Assembly: GCA_014621425.1 (NCBI GenBank)
Contig: JAANBB010000003.1
Span: forward strand, 62,001 to 126,000
Source: Cylindrodendrum hubeiense
Lineage: Eukaryota; Ascomycota; Sordariomycetes; Hypocreales; Nectriaceae
DNA length: 64,000 bases
Reading direction: 5' to 3'
The first letter of the stretch is position 1, and each line of letters opens with the position of its first letter. A model generated the notes under the pieces. The model had not been told where the DNA came from. It saw only the letters and a program-made list of their open reading frames with translations, and searched no databases. Below, piece by piece: positions 1 to 10,100 of the stretch. A program made the translations under genes and the position numbers.

Positions 1-987
1 GATGTTGAATCCAGGCGCGGCAAAGGAGAGACGGAAGGCCTCGCGGACGACGCCCTCGACATAAGGGAGCTGCGACGTATGTGCATGAGTCAATTCGTCA
101 GAGCCTACAACCGCATCAATCTCCTTGCGGGCCTCAGCAATGACATGAGGGTTCTTCAGCAGATAGTAAATAGCCGTGGTCATCAGGCATGGCGCCGTGC
201 TACTTCCAATTGGCATCGTCACAATCTCGTCGATGACTTCGGAGTCAGTCAACGCCTTGCCTGACTCCGGGTCTTTGGCACTGAGCAATGCAGCGAGAAG
301 ATCGTTGCGGTCTGTGGGGTTGTCCTTGCGGTTCTGCACGATGCCTGCTGCCCATGAGCGCATCGTAGCGGTGGCAGACTTGAATTTCTTGCCATAGAAC
401 AACCAATTGAGGAAGCCAGGTCGGTTGGGCCGCCTCATTGCTTCCGAGGTCGCGTCTTCCATTGCCTGGATCACCGGGTGTTCTGGTCCGCCAAGGCAGT
501 TGAGTCTCTGGCCGAACAGAGCAAGTGTAGTGGCCTCGAGATTGAGCCTGTTGAGATCCCCGATCGGGAAAATCGTGTTGTTGCTGCCGAGGCCCTTCCA
601 CTTATTGATGAGATCAGTGGCTGTGATGTTCAGGTCGTCGAATCTCTCGCCGACAGAGCTTGTAGAGAGCTTGGGCGCCATGATGCGGTGGGCAATGCCC
701 CAGCTGGACTCATGGTCGAAGGCCGTGAAGAGGGAGTTGTGGACAGCGTATCGGATCTCGACAATCGGGCCACCGACATACTTGCGGAAGCGCTTCTCGT
801 CGCAAATTTCCTCAGCAATGGCGGCGCCAGCGACGAAGACGATGGTATGACCGAGAACCTTGATCTGGAAGATTTCTCCGTACTTCTCAGCGAGTGTCTT
901 GAGAGAGGCCCAGGTGTTGCTCGGGTTGATATCGCGGATGTTTCCCACCAAGGGCAGACCCGGGGGCTGAGGGATTGGTGACGACAT
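1..987 (-). CDS. Cytochrome P450, CYP505-like N-terminal part (3' end outside window)
   Basis: The frame is open from an ATG at 987 to the left edge, giving 329 residues and no stop, so the gene continues beyond the window. The start is PIPQPPGLPLVGN, a proline-rich hinge with no membrane anchor, as in CYP505/P450foxy and P450-BM3 type enzymes. CDEKRF, LFTAF and WGIAHRI are also typical of that group. The K-helix ExxR is present (EAFR, about residues 315-318). The I-helix reads PIGSSTAPC, so the usual acid-alcohol pair of A/G-G-x-D/E-T is missing. The heme-binding cysteine and any fused reductase would lie off the edge. It probably oxidises a fatty acid or polyketide-like substrate in the cytosol; this is inference. 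It could belong to the cluster that starts with the synthase at 7-15 kb. Confidence 0.85.
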   Translation of the reverse strand, partial: MSSPIPQPPGLPLVGNIRDINPSNTWASLKTLAEKYGEIFQIKVLGHTIVFVAGAAIAEEICDEKRFRKYVGGPIVEIRYAVHNSLFTAFDHESSWGIAHRIMAPKLSTSSVGERFDDLNITATDLINKWKGLGSNNTIFPIGDLNRLNLEATTLALFGQRLNCLGGPEHPVIQAMEDATSEAMRRPNRPGFLNWLFYGKKFKSATATMRSWAAGIVQNRKDNPTDRNDLLAALLSAKDPESGKALTDSEVIDEIVTMPIGSSTAPCLMTTAIYYLLKNPHVIAEARKEIDAVVGSDELTHAHTSQLPYVEGVVREAFRLSFAAPGFNI

Positions 988-1537
988 CGTGATGAGTGTC
1001 TTTTGGGGTGCAAAGAGGAGAGAATTGGGGTAAGTAGATCGAACAGCAGCTGAGCAGCAGCGCGGAATTGACCGCCTTATGAGCTCTTCTGAATGCTGCA
1101 TCATACGTCAGAAGCTGTCCACCAGCTACTGCTGTCTCACGTTACTAGGTGAGACACGGCAGTAAGCTCGTCGTATAATTGGCCGCGAACATCCCGCGCG
1201 CAGTGTATGTCTCAGTGCAGTGGGGAAGTACAACACGGTGAAGTCACCCAGATCGTCGCGGCAGACTATCCACGCCTTCTCATAGGTTGGCTAGGCTCGG
1301 GTGGTTGGGCGCGGGGCCAGCCGTCGAGAATAGGCGGCCTGCCGACCCGCGGATCATGCAAGGTAAAAAGCTGCATATTACTAATGGCGCAGTTTTATTG
1401 GGCTAAGATATTAGCGAGGTCAGAGGTGGCATAGCTCGAATGCAATACGTGGTAGATTGTCGAATCAACACGGGTAGTTGTGCTGTGCAGCTTCTTGTGC
1501 ACAATGAGGCTGGCTGAACTCGTATTTGCTTTGTATC
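988..1537. other. Intergenic: P450 promoter side and 3' end of the Zn2Cys6 factor
   Basis: The 5' flank of the P450 is on the left and the 3' flank of the next gene is on the right. Only short open frames with no family resemblance are present, and I see no RNA gene or repeat. Confidence 0.5.
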
Positions 1538-3478
1538 TCACAGAAGCATGAAACTGTCGTTCACAGTCGCTAGCACGCTTTTATGCCACTTGACATTGGC
1601 GTTGCCTTCTGTCCTTCGCAGTGCCCATAGATCCTTGACCAGCTTTGCGAGCTGTGTCCAGATCATCAACCCAGATCTTTCCGCAAAATTGTCGAGACAT
1701 TTCAGCATGCGGTTCTGCGGCATAGACTGGTTTATCTCAAAGGCGATTATGGCTATCGGCCATAGCATCGGCGAAAACGGCCTGTCGGTGCACGCTTCCA
1801 GGATTTCAACATGATGGAGCGATTGCTCAATCAGCGCCTGGACATCCTCGATTGGTGTGTCTTTTACCGTGCGTTTCATATATATCAGTGCTGCAAAGTA
1901 GTACGTATACCCGTGATGATACACCAGGTCGCCGTACTCTTTGCCAAAGGACGCATCTGGTTTCTTTGGCGCAGAAAGAAAGAGCTCAAGCTCGAGTCGA
2001 TCCAGGTTCTGGGCGGCATTCACAGCCGACGCCTGAGCATCTGCACGCTTGTGCTCCAGCTGGATCGACTTCATAGCATTTAAACATTGCATGACGGGCT
2101 GGGGCAAGCCGAATGCCATGTCCAAGATGTATGGACCTGGTTGTGAGGACGGGTTGTACGGAAGATCCCAGAGAGGCGATTCGTCAAGCAGCAGTTGGGA
2201 CTGGACGAGGGTCGCCATGCCTGAAAACATCTGATAAATGACCGAGGCTGATTCCGTTTGGTGCCAGACCTGAGGGTTGATGTGGTTTACCCATTCGACA
2301 GCTCCTCGGAAGTGAAGACGCCAGAATGGAGCGGGAGTTGAAATAGCCTCGTTCAAGATGCACATGACGAGAGACGCAAGGACAGACACACACTGACTCA
2401 GATCGTCGGACTGGATGTTTTGGCCAAGATGAGTAATGCCGAGGTTGTGGTGTTCCAGGGCTACACTCTCGAGAGTGCGCTTCTCTTCTGGTGAGGTCCT
2501 TTTCTGTGATAGATGAAACGCAGATGCTGCAGAGATGAGGTGAAATAAGGCGGTTGCACCAGTCGACGTTTTCAAGTCTGCTCGGGCTCCTTCGAGGGCT
2601 ATCGGCATCATGATTGTCCGCAGAGGGTTGTGGATTCCTGGTACCGGGTTCAAAGCATCGCAGAGATGTAGGGTCCAATGCTCCATCAGTTGGCACTGGA
2701 GACCGAGGTTCGGCAGGGCATCCAAATGTCGCAAGGGTACTTCGGCATTGGCCATGGCCGACTGGAGGTTCTCTTGTTCCAGGAGGTGAGCTGATGGTGG
2801 TGAATTTGATCGGCGAGGTGGAAGCCATGTGATGTCTTGATAACTGACGTCAATATCGTTGGAGGTTATCGATGTAGCGGGCTCGCAACTAGTCACTATG
2901 GCGCAAGGTGATTCATTGTTGCTCTGCGTCCCAGGAGTACTGTTGTGGCCATCGGATTGTTCCAGTCGCGTCTGAAAAGGCGGTTGTGAGGTTCTTGAAG
3001 TGAGGCCTTGGCCCAATGCTTTGTAGGAATGAAATAACCGGGAACTCAATTCGCCTTCGGCCGAGTCCTCGTCCATGGCAGAGCTTGGGCTAATGCCAGA
3101 TGAGCCGGTTGTGTCATGCGGTGTCGAATTCGCCGATTGCTCCGCAGACTCTCCGTTGCCTTGGCCTTGTCTCTCCTCCGTCATAGCTTGGTCCATGGGG
3201 TCTTCACGGGGGTCAAGGGAACTGCCCGCTGGCTGGCGCCTGCCCTTCCTTGATGACGAGCTATTCCGGAAATTGGATGGGCCGCGCACCGAGGTCCATG
3301 AGAGCCTCACTCCGTACCCTTCACAGGTGAGCCCTGAGCGTTGACATCGCTTGCAGGTTGGTCGCGTCTCGTCACATTTAACGTGTTTGGCTCTGCATGT
3401 CCAGCACCCCGAAAACGTCTTGGTCCGGGCCTTCCGGCCCTGGCTGGAGGTGGCATCGGGATTGGAGCTCTCCTGCAT
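1538..3478 (-). CDS. Zn2Cys6 fungal transcription factor
   Basis: This is a single-exon gene of 646 aa. The frame is open to 3499, but that codon is TTG; the first ATG is at 3478 (MQESS). A Zn2Cys6 binuclear cluster lies near the N-terminus at about residues 23-53 (CWTCRAKHVKC, then CKRCQRSGLTC), with the six cysteines in canonical spacing. A serine- and glutamate-rich low-complexity stretch follows. The rest is a long, largely helical region like the fungal-specific regulatory domain (Fungal_trans_2 type). It should be a nuclear DNA-binding regulator. It reads in the same direction as the P450 downstream of it, about 550 bp away, and may regulate that gene or the neighbouring cluster; the sequence does not decide this. 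Confidence 0.88.
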   Translation of the reverse strand: MQESSNPDATSSQGRKARTKTFSGCWTCRAKHVKCDETRPTCKRCQRSGLTCEGYGVRLSWTSVRGPSNFRNSSSSRKGRRQPAGSSLDPREDPMDQAMTEERQGQGNGESAEQSANSTPHDTTGSSGISPSSAMDEDSAEGELSSRLFHSYKALGQGLTSRTSQPPFQTRLEQSDGHNSTPGTQSNNESPCAIVTSCEPATSITSNDIDVSYQDITWLPPRRSNSPPSAHLLEQENLQSAMANAEVPLRHLDALPNLGLQCQLMEHWTLHLCDALNPVPGIHNPLRTIMMPIALEGARADLKTSTGATALFHLISAASAFHLSQKRTSPEEKRTLESVALEHHNLGITHLGQNIQSDDLSQCVSVLASLVMCILNEAISTPAPFWRLHFRGAVEWVNHINPQVWHQTESASVIYQMFSGMATLVQSQLLLDESPLWDLPYNPSSQPGPYILDMAFGLPQPVMQCLNAMKSIQLEHKRADAQASAVNAAQNLDRLELELFLSAPKKPDASFGKEYGDLVYHHGYTYYFAALIYMKRTVKDTPIEDVQALIEQSLHHVEILEACTDRPFSPMLWPIAIIAFEINQSMPQNRMLKCLDNFAERSGLMIWTQLAKLVKDLWALRRTEGNANVKWHKSVLATVNDSFMLL

Positions 3479-4130
3479 TGCATTGAAATAGTTTGACAAG
3501 AGCGACGGGGCGTGATCACCGTTTCTCGGAGACGAGAGTCAATCAGGCAAGCCTCTTTCTTCAGTTTTTCGCCAACGAACCATCATCTAAAATGTCGCCG
3601 TCATGCTCCACTCGCCAGCCGTTCGTCGAGTAAGAATGCCTAGGATGCGGAAAATGTGTATCTCGCTCCCATTCGGGACTAACTCATTCTCCTTGGCCCC
3701 GGACCCCCCCGGCTTCCCCGCTCGCACCAGAGCACGATCGCTTCAGTTCCAGCAAATGTCTGCACCCCGCTTGCGATCGCGCCGCGGCTTTGATAGGGCA
3801 TGATTGAGCCTCAAAAGACAAGGCCTGTGTTTTCTCCCTGGATTGTTCATCTCCTGAGACTGATAATCTGGCTACTCTGTAAAAGGTATAGGGTAGGACA
3901 GCAACTTGGAGTGCATCATCTAATGGATCAGGATGTCGAGGTGAGCAATGTAGGCCACGGTCTGGTAACGTGCAAAGCGTAGCTTAGAGGAAGCAAGTGT
4001 CTTGATATCTAAGGAGCTTGAAGCTCCGTTCTAATGTGGAAGTGATTGTGTATCCTGGGGGCTCGTTTGGGGGATCGTAGCTGTCCAGGGTCGCTTGCGA
4101 TCCATTCAGCACGACTCAACTATGGTGGGA
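3479..4130. other. Intergenic: promoter side of the Zn2Cys6 factor
   Basis: No gene is recognised. A C-rich run occurs near 3700. Short open frames on the + strand have no family resemblance and atypical composition. Confidence 0.45.
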
Positions 4131-4138
4131 ATAAAGAA
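4131..4138. repeat. Left 8-bp target-site duplication
   Basis: ATAAAGAA directly abuts the left terminal inverted repeat and is repeated exactly at 4959-4966. Confidence 0.65.
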
Positions 4139-4958
4139 GAATATTGCTATTCGCACACATGTAGGTTGCTATTCGCACACAGATACAATTTTAGCCCCTG
4201 AATTTTAGCTACATCACACGTATATGCACCCTTAACATAAAGGTAACTTTTTACTGTGTTAGGGATAGCAGGTCTTCCAGGGCAGGATGTCTATTAGGGC
4301 GTTCTTGGCTGGTGTGTGTCAGTCAAGAGGTAAGTCCATTTGAGGTTCGGGATATCCTTTCTAGGTCATTCCGGCAGGTATTGAGGCCATTGGATAAGGT
4401 CAATTAGTCAGTCATTGAGAGCTATAGGATAGGATTGAGGGATTGCGGTCAGATTCATCCGGATTCTCAACCTTTTTTTTTAGCACCTATTATGATTATC
4501 TAGTATACGATTTTCTAGCACGACAAATTTACACTCTTTTTAACCCATCTTTGCGGCATTGTATTGTGACCCGTTTGATGAGATAATGCCAATTGATAAT
4601 ATCGGTCAGACTAATCTGTTTTGTTCACTTTGAGAGTCTTTTACCTATGCCTTTACTGACATAGTGGACGCATCGCCGTTACGCTATTATCACCACAGTC
4701 ACAGCACCTGTTTTTAGTGGGTTGGTTATTAGGTCTCTGACTATCTCTATGCCACTCCCCTACACATTACCATTAGGGAATAAATAACTAAGATAAAATA
4801 TATTATTAGGAAATAAATAACAAAAATTAATATACTTAGGATACATAAATGCTAATAATTGTCCTTCCTGGATTTCTCTACTTAAATGTCATATCTGGTA
4901 TTGCTGGTAATTATCTTTTGAAATAGCTATACACAGATGTGTGCGAATAGCAATACTC
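4139..4958. mobile_element. Non-autonomous DNA transposon (hAT-like by target duplication)
   Basis: Terminal inverted repeats of 22 bp with one mismatch bound an 820-bp A+T-rich block: 4139-4160 and 4937-4958, sharing the core TATTGCTATTCGCACACAT. The block is flanked by a perfect 8-bp direct repeat, ATAAAGAA (4131-4138 and 4959-4966). An 8-bp target duplication is typical of the hAT superfamily. A second copy of the terminal motif lies just inside the left end (TTGCTATTCGCACACA, 4166-4181). No transposase-like frame exists inside, so the element would need proteins from elsewhere. An alternative reading is a Tc1/mariner-type element with TA duplications, because TA borders a shorter 17-bp repeat on each side; the exact 8-bp repeat makes this less likely. 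Confidence 0.7.
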
Positions 4959-4966
4959 ATAAAGAA
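4959..4966. repeat. Right 8-bp target-site duplication
   Basis: ATAAAGAA directly abuts the right terminal inverted repeat and matches 4131-4138 exactly. Confidence 0.65.
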
Positions 4967-5415
4967 TGGGTCCTACATTACTGCTGATCGTGACCGCCTG
5001 GTCCGAGCAAACCTCCAGCACCACTGTGATTAAACGCTGCTTTATCAACTATCCAGGAGGCACAGCACGCCCACGGATTGTCTTCGGCGACCGTATTTAT
5101 GTGTTATTAAGCAAAGGAAACGTACCCACACAATGAGGAAGACTTTTAACAGATGACCCATATCAATTTAGAGCTTTGTATAACGTACTTCGGTAATAGA
5201 AAGGAAATTGTTGGTGATTTCTAGGAGAGTGGTGCACTTGAATGTCCGATTTGCTTTCACTCTTATGTCTTTTCTGACCCATTTCCCCTCTATCCCACTT
5301 GGGGAACATGTTGGTCAAGACGCCAAAATTCAAGATAATTGTGTAATTTGCAACTAAAGTAGTCTGCTTCGTTAAATATAAGGATCACCTTCATTACCTA
5401 ACCCTGGCAATTGCT
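4967..5415. other. Intergenic, A+T-rich
   Basis: No coding frame or RNA gene is recognised between the transposon-like element and the small hydrophilic protein gene. Confidence 0.45.
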
Positions 5416-5877
5416 TCAATAATTTGCATTCCCTTGAATGGGAAAGTTTTGCTCTGTCTGTGGCGGAATCGACTCATTGACACCACCGATTGTGCTTTTG
5501 CTTTCCGGGTGATAAGTAGTCGATGTCTGAGGTTGCGTTATTTGGCCCGCCGCGACATTTCCGTCGTTACCAAGTCCTCCAGAAGTAGGCATTCCGGTGG
5601 CAGGTACTCTAGTCGTGGGTGCTCCAGCAACTTGAGCTTGTCTCCCAGCCGCGCGGTTCTTGCGCTCCCATTCGTGACGCGAGACCATTTCATCCGCTCC
5701 TTTGATGTCCTGCTTTCCCTTCTCCTTCACAGCCGCGTTCTTGTTTTGCTGCGGGACGACTGTTCCCTCAGGCTCAAAAGCGTTGTCGGTGGCCTCCATG
5801 AGACCTCCTCGTAATACGTCGCCGGCACCGCGGATGCCTTTGAGCCCGGACTTGACATCATCTACAATTCGAGACAT
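5416..5877 (-). CDS. Small hydrophilic fungal protein of unknown function
   Basis: This is a single-exon gene of 153 aa. The frame is open to 6000, but the likely start is the ATG at 5877 (MSRIVDDVKSGLKG), because the residues before it are low-complexity and unlike a protein start. The N-terminal 35 residues are glycine-rich and amphipathic. The rest is charged, then rich in G, T, Q and P, with no signal peptide or membrane segment. Small glycine-rich proteins of this style are common in filamentous ascomycetes and mostly uncharacterised; I do not assign a function. It lies 1.3 kb from the 3' end of the polyketide synthase on the same strand and probably is not part of the pathway. Confidence 0.65.
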   Translation of the reverse strand: MSRIVDDVKSGLKGIRGAGDVLRGGLMEATDNAFEPEGTVVPQQNKNAAVKEKGKQDIKGADEMVSRHEWERKNRAAGRQAQVAGAPTTRVPATGMPTSGGLGNDGNVAAGQITQPQTSTTYHPESKSTIGGVNESIPPQTEQNFPIQGNANY

Positions 5878-7171
5878 GCTGTGTGGTTTGATTGATTCTT
5901 GGCTAAAACAAAGTAATAGTAGTAGAGCGGTTGCGGAAGGATGTGTTTGAGTGTTATTGTTTCGGTGATGTTTCTCGATATTGTTGATTCTAATTTTCAA
6001 TTGTCCTTCACTTATAACGGGAAACGAGATAGATGACGTAGTTCTAATATCTCGACGTGGCTAATGACGTAGTTGAACCATGTCACAAACTACGATTCTT
6101 GGCAGGGCTGATAAACCACAAAGCAGCCATGAGCTTCATCACGTGATCTTCCGGATATAACATCTTTCACTATCTATCCCGTTGCGAGACCACGTTGCTT
6201 CGGTGAACTCTCGGATTATATGGCGGAGGAAATTGTCGGGATCATTGCATTACTTTGAACGGTCAAGGCAGGAAACGGAGGCCTCTGCTCCCGCCAATAG
6301 AGAAACGCAAAGCTGGCAGGAAATTCTCGATTAGTGTAAGATAACTTCAATCAGACACCCCCGACCTATTCTGTGAGCTCGACTTTATCCAGAATGGAAA
6401 TTCGTGGTTCATCGCGTATTGAAAAAAATACAAGAGCTTGGTCGTAATTCTAGCTAATTCACGACTCACGGCAAAATCGAAGTCGGCAAGGGATCTACGG
6501 ACCACTGGAGCTTTCCTCATCGCAGTTTCAGAGCATAGTGCCGAATAATAGAGACTCGATGGCCTATCATCACTACAGGCGTTTGGCCTCTCGCTAATAC
6601 GAGGATAGGAACAGAGCTCAGAATAAGGGCGCTCTAGACTAGCTACGGCCACAGCAAGCTCACAGCGAGGCAGCACGGCAAGTTAGCGGTGCACGTTGCT
6701 AACTAAGGGCTATTGCTTTTGGAGCTGTACTGCGGTTTGGAGTGGTTGCTTCGTGAGAGCTTACGTAGGGGAGTTTAGTGCTCTTTGATTGTTGAACCCA
6801 TATTGTTTAATTGTGCCATCTATTTTTATAGAGAGTAACTATTTAAGTGATCCATGTTCAGGAACAGTAATAGTCCATCTGAAAGTACCCATTGGATAGC
6901 ATTGTTGAGGCCCCCACCTCTTCAATAAACCCATGGAGCAAATACCAAATGTTACTCTAAAAAGTCCGATAAATGAGTCTCGCTAAGTTGAAAGGAAAAA
7001 AAGGAAAAAGAAATAAGACAGAGAAAGGAAAAGAAAAGAAAACAAGGAACCGATGAAGTTCCAGTCTGTGCCACTCCCAATCAAAGACAAAATAGATGCT
7101 CTATGTAAATCGGCCTTCGTCTCTCATTTCTCGTCTCCCATTTTCATCATGAGAATAGACGAGTGACCTCC
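5878..7171. other. Intergenic, including the 3' flank of the polyketide synthase
   Basis: No gene is recognised. A purine-rich tract (mostly A and G) covers about 6991-7047. A 109-aa open frame on the minus strand (6347-6676) has no family resemblance. Confidence 0.45.
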
Positions 7172-10100
7172 TCACTTCCACAGAACTGGGCAAAGGATAG
7201 GCTTGCCCGATCGGTAAGATTCTCGGAGGAAGAACTCGACCATGACGTCGAGACCCAGCTCAGATGCCTCGTCCAGCCACTTCTCGACACCCCAGTGCTT
7301 GAGCGGCATTCCGAACTTCTTGGTATAGTAGTCGTGCAGTTCATTGGCCTTGATCTTGACCTCTTGACAGTAGTTGATGATGTGTAAGGGGTTCTCAGTG
7401 CTTCCAGGCTTGACCTCGGCTGCTTGGATCGCAGAGGCAACCATGCCCTCGGCCACCTCGTCAACTTCAATGATGTCCAGATCGCCATCGATAACAGTGT
7501 CATCCATCTGCGGCACGGCACCCATGGCCTTGCAGTACTTGTTCAAGACAGTGACCAGATCTGTCTCGGGAGCGCCCTCACCAACGATGTTGACGGCACG
7601 GTGGATATAGCAGGGCAAGCCGTGGCGAGCGGCAACGGCCTCGAGGAACATCTCACCAGCCCACTTGGAAGAGGCGTAGCCGCGAACACCGTCAGGCGGC
7701 GGCGTTATGTGCGAGGCGGACGTCTCGTGAAGGCCCTTGACCTTGTCGGGCGAAAATAGGGCTACAGCGGCCGTGGACACAAAGGTGATGGGAACACGGC
7801 GCTCCAGGGCCATTTCGACCAGGGTGCGCAGAGATAAGACGTTGATCTGGCGCAGAGCAGGATACGACTTGAGGAAGGATACGTCGGCGCCGTTGTGGAT
7901 GATGGCGTCGGCCGAGCGGGCGAGGTTGGCGAACTCGATCTCGGTGAGACCCAGGCGCTCGTCAGTAAGGTTGCCCGAGAACTCGACGATCTTTGGGTCG
8001 TCGATGCCGACGTGACGCGGCTGGCCGTTCTTGTCCGGGCGGATGGCAATGCAGTTGACCGTCTTGACGCGGGGATCGGCGAGAAGACCACGAAGAACAT
8101 GCTTGCCGAGGAATCCGGTGCTGCCGGTGAGGACAACGTTGAGGTTGTCCTTTTTACCGCTGGTGACACCGTTGAGACTGTTGGTACTTCGGCTCACTTC
8201 ATCGTTGATGAGCCTGGTTACTCTGGTGACAAGTCCGTTGGTGTCTGCATTGATGACTCCGTCGAGCGATCCTTCGTGCTCGCTGGTGTATCCGCTATCA
8301 TAGCCGCTGGGTGCTGTCTTGCCATCATAGACAGGGAGTCCCTCGACAAGAGACTCAATTTCCTTCTCCCAGTCGATGGCAGAGTTGGCTAGCACGGCAG
8401 CCACCTCGCCAGGGGCCTGGGCCTGGTCCTCCGCTACCGCACCGGCGAGACGATCCAAGGCCCCTTTGCCAATATCGGTGAGGGTGGCATCGCTGAGGAT
8501 CTTGAGGACGGGCACGTCGACGCCCAACTCCTTCATGAACCACGACCGGACCTGCACGGCCACCAGCGAGTCGATGCCCAGGTTCATCAGAGGTGCCTGT
8601 CGATCGATCTTGTCGCCGTCCATGTGCAGGAGGCGGCCGAGAAGACCAACAGCACCAGTCTCAAGCAAGTCAAGCGCTTCGGCTTCGTCCTCGGCCGCGC
8701 TGATCTGCTCTTTCAGGCTACCACCAGCCTGCTTACCACCGCTCTTAGCCTCGATCGCCTCCTCAATGAAGTAGTGAGCGAATCGCGGGTTGCGCTGCCA
8801 CACAGTACCGTCAGGGGAAATGCGCGCGAAACCGGTGACGATCTCAACGTCGGCGTCGGAGCCAGGGCGACCGGCATGGACGGCCTCAGCGAACATGGCG
8901 CGGAAGTCGCCTTCGGAGACGGTCATGTTGCGGAATTTGTTGAGCAACAGGTCATACTGATCGGCTGAGCGCATGACGTATCCAACACCAAGAAGCATGG
9001 CAATATGGATGACGGATCCGGCGACTCCGCGGCGTCGACGTTGGTGAGCAAGTGTAGTCATGAACTGGTTGGCTGCGTTGTAGTTGGCCTGTCCACTGTT
9101 GCCCATCATGCAGGCGACGGAAGAAAACAGGATGAAGAACTCGAGGTCGTCTGAGTAGAAAACCTCGTCCAGATACCGGCTACCAAGCACCTTGGGGTTC
9201 GCTGTGGTCTGGAAGTCCTCCCAGCTCATGTTCGTGAAGAGTTTGTCGCGGAGGACCATCGCTCCGTTAGCAACACCGCCGATGGGAGGCATGGTGGCCT
9301 TGATCTCAGCCGCGACCTTGATCAGATTGTCCTTGTTGGTGATGTCCAGGGGAATCGCCCTGACCTCGGCGCCTTGGCGGCGGAGCTGTCGAACAACTAC
9401 GGGGTCGACCTTCGGGTTTCTGCTGGTAACGACAATGTGGCGAGCTCCATTCTGAGTCATAAATTCGCAGATGGACATGCCGACATCTCCAGTCAGACCA
9501 ACAAGTAGATAGGTCTTGTTAGCGGAGAACATGCCAGTGGTGTTCACGGGGTTGACTCGAAGGGAGACCTCGTCGGTAACACACCAGTCGATGATGGTCG
9601 CTGGGCTCAGAGTGCCATCCAAGCTGGATGACACATTGTTGATGCTAAGCACATTTGTTTCCCTAGTCACAGCAGTAGAGCATCCCCTCGACAACAAGCT
9701 GCGCAAGGTATTCTCCTTCATAGACAGGCGCAGAGCCGTCTTCCCGTCGGCGTGGGTGAACAAGTCTTGGACTGTAGCAGACGGCTGGACAGATGACCGC
9801 ATGAGCTTGTCGAGCGACGGGTTGATGGGCAGCTGCAGATCAACAAAACCGTCGACATGGAGCGGCTTGAGAGCGACCAGGTCAGGGGCGGCGATGAGTG
9901 GATGCACGAATTGCACCTCTAGGGCCTCTCCAGAGATAGAAGAAGCCGAAGACATGGAAGGAGACGATCCAGCCGAGGAGGAAGTAGCAGAGCCCGAAGT
10001 AGAAGACGTGAAGAAGAGGTCGACATCGGCTTCCTTGGCTGCCTCGGAAACGAGCTGCGCAAGGCCTCCCTCTGCCTCGTGAAGCCACAGGGTGCCTCCA

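Noticed and set aside
2184..2828. 214-aa open frame on the same strand as the first Zn2Cys6 factor in another frame
   Set aside because: It is an alternative frame inside a 646-aa gene with a clear zinc cluster; no family features.
6347..6676. 109-aa minus-strand open frame downstream of the PKS
   Set aside because: No motif, signal peptide or membrane segment, and composition like the surrounding noncoding DNA.
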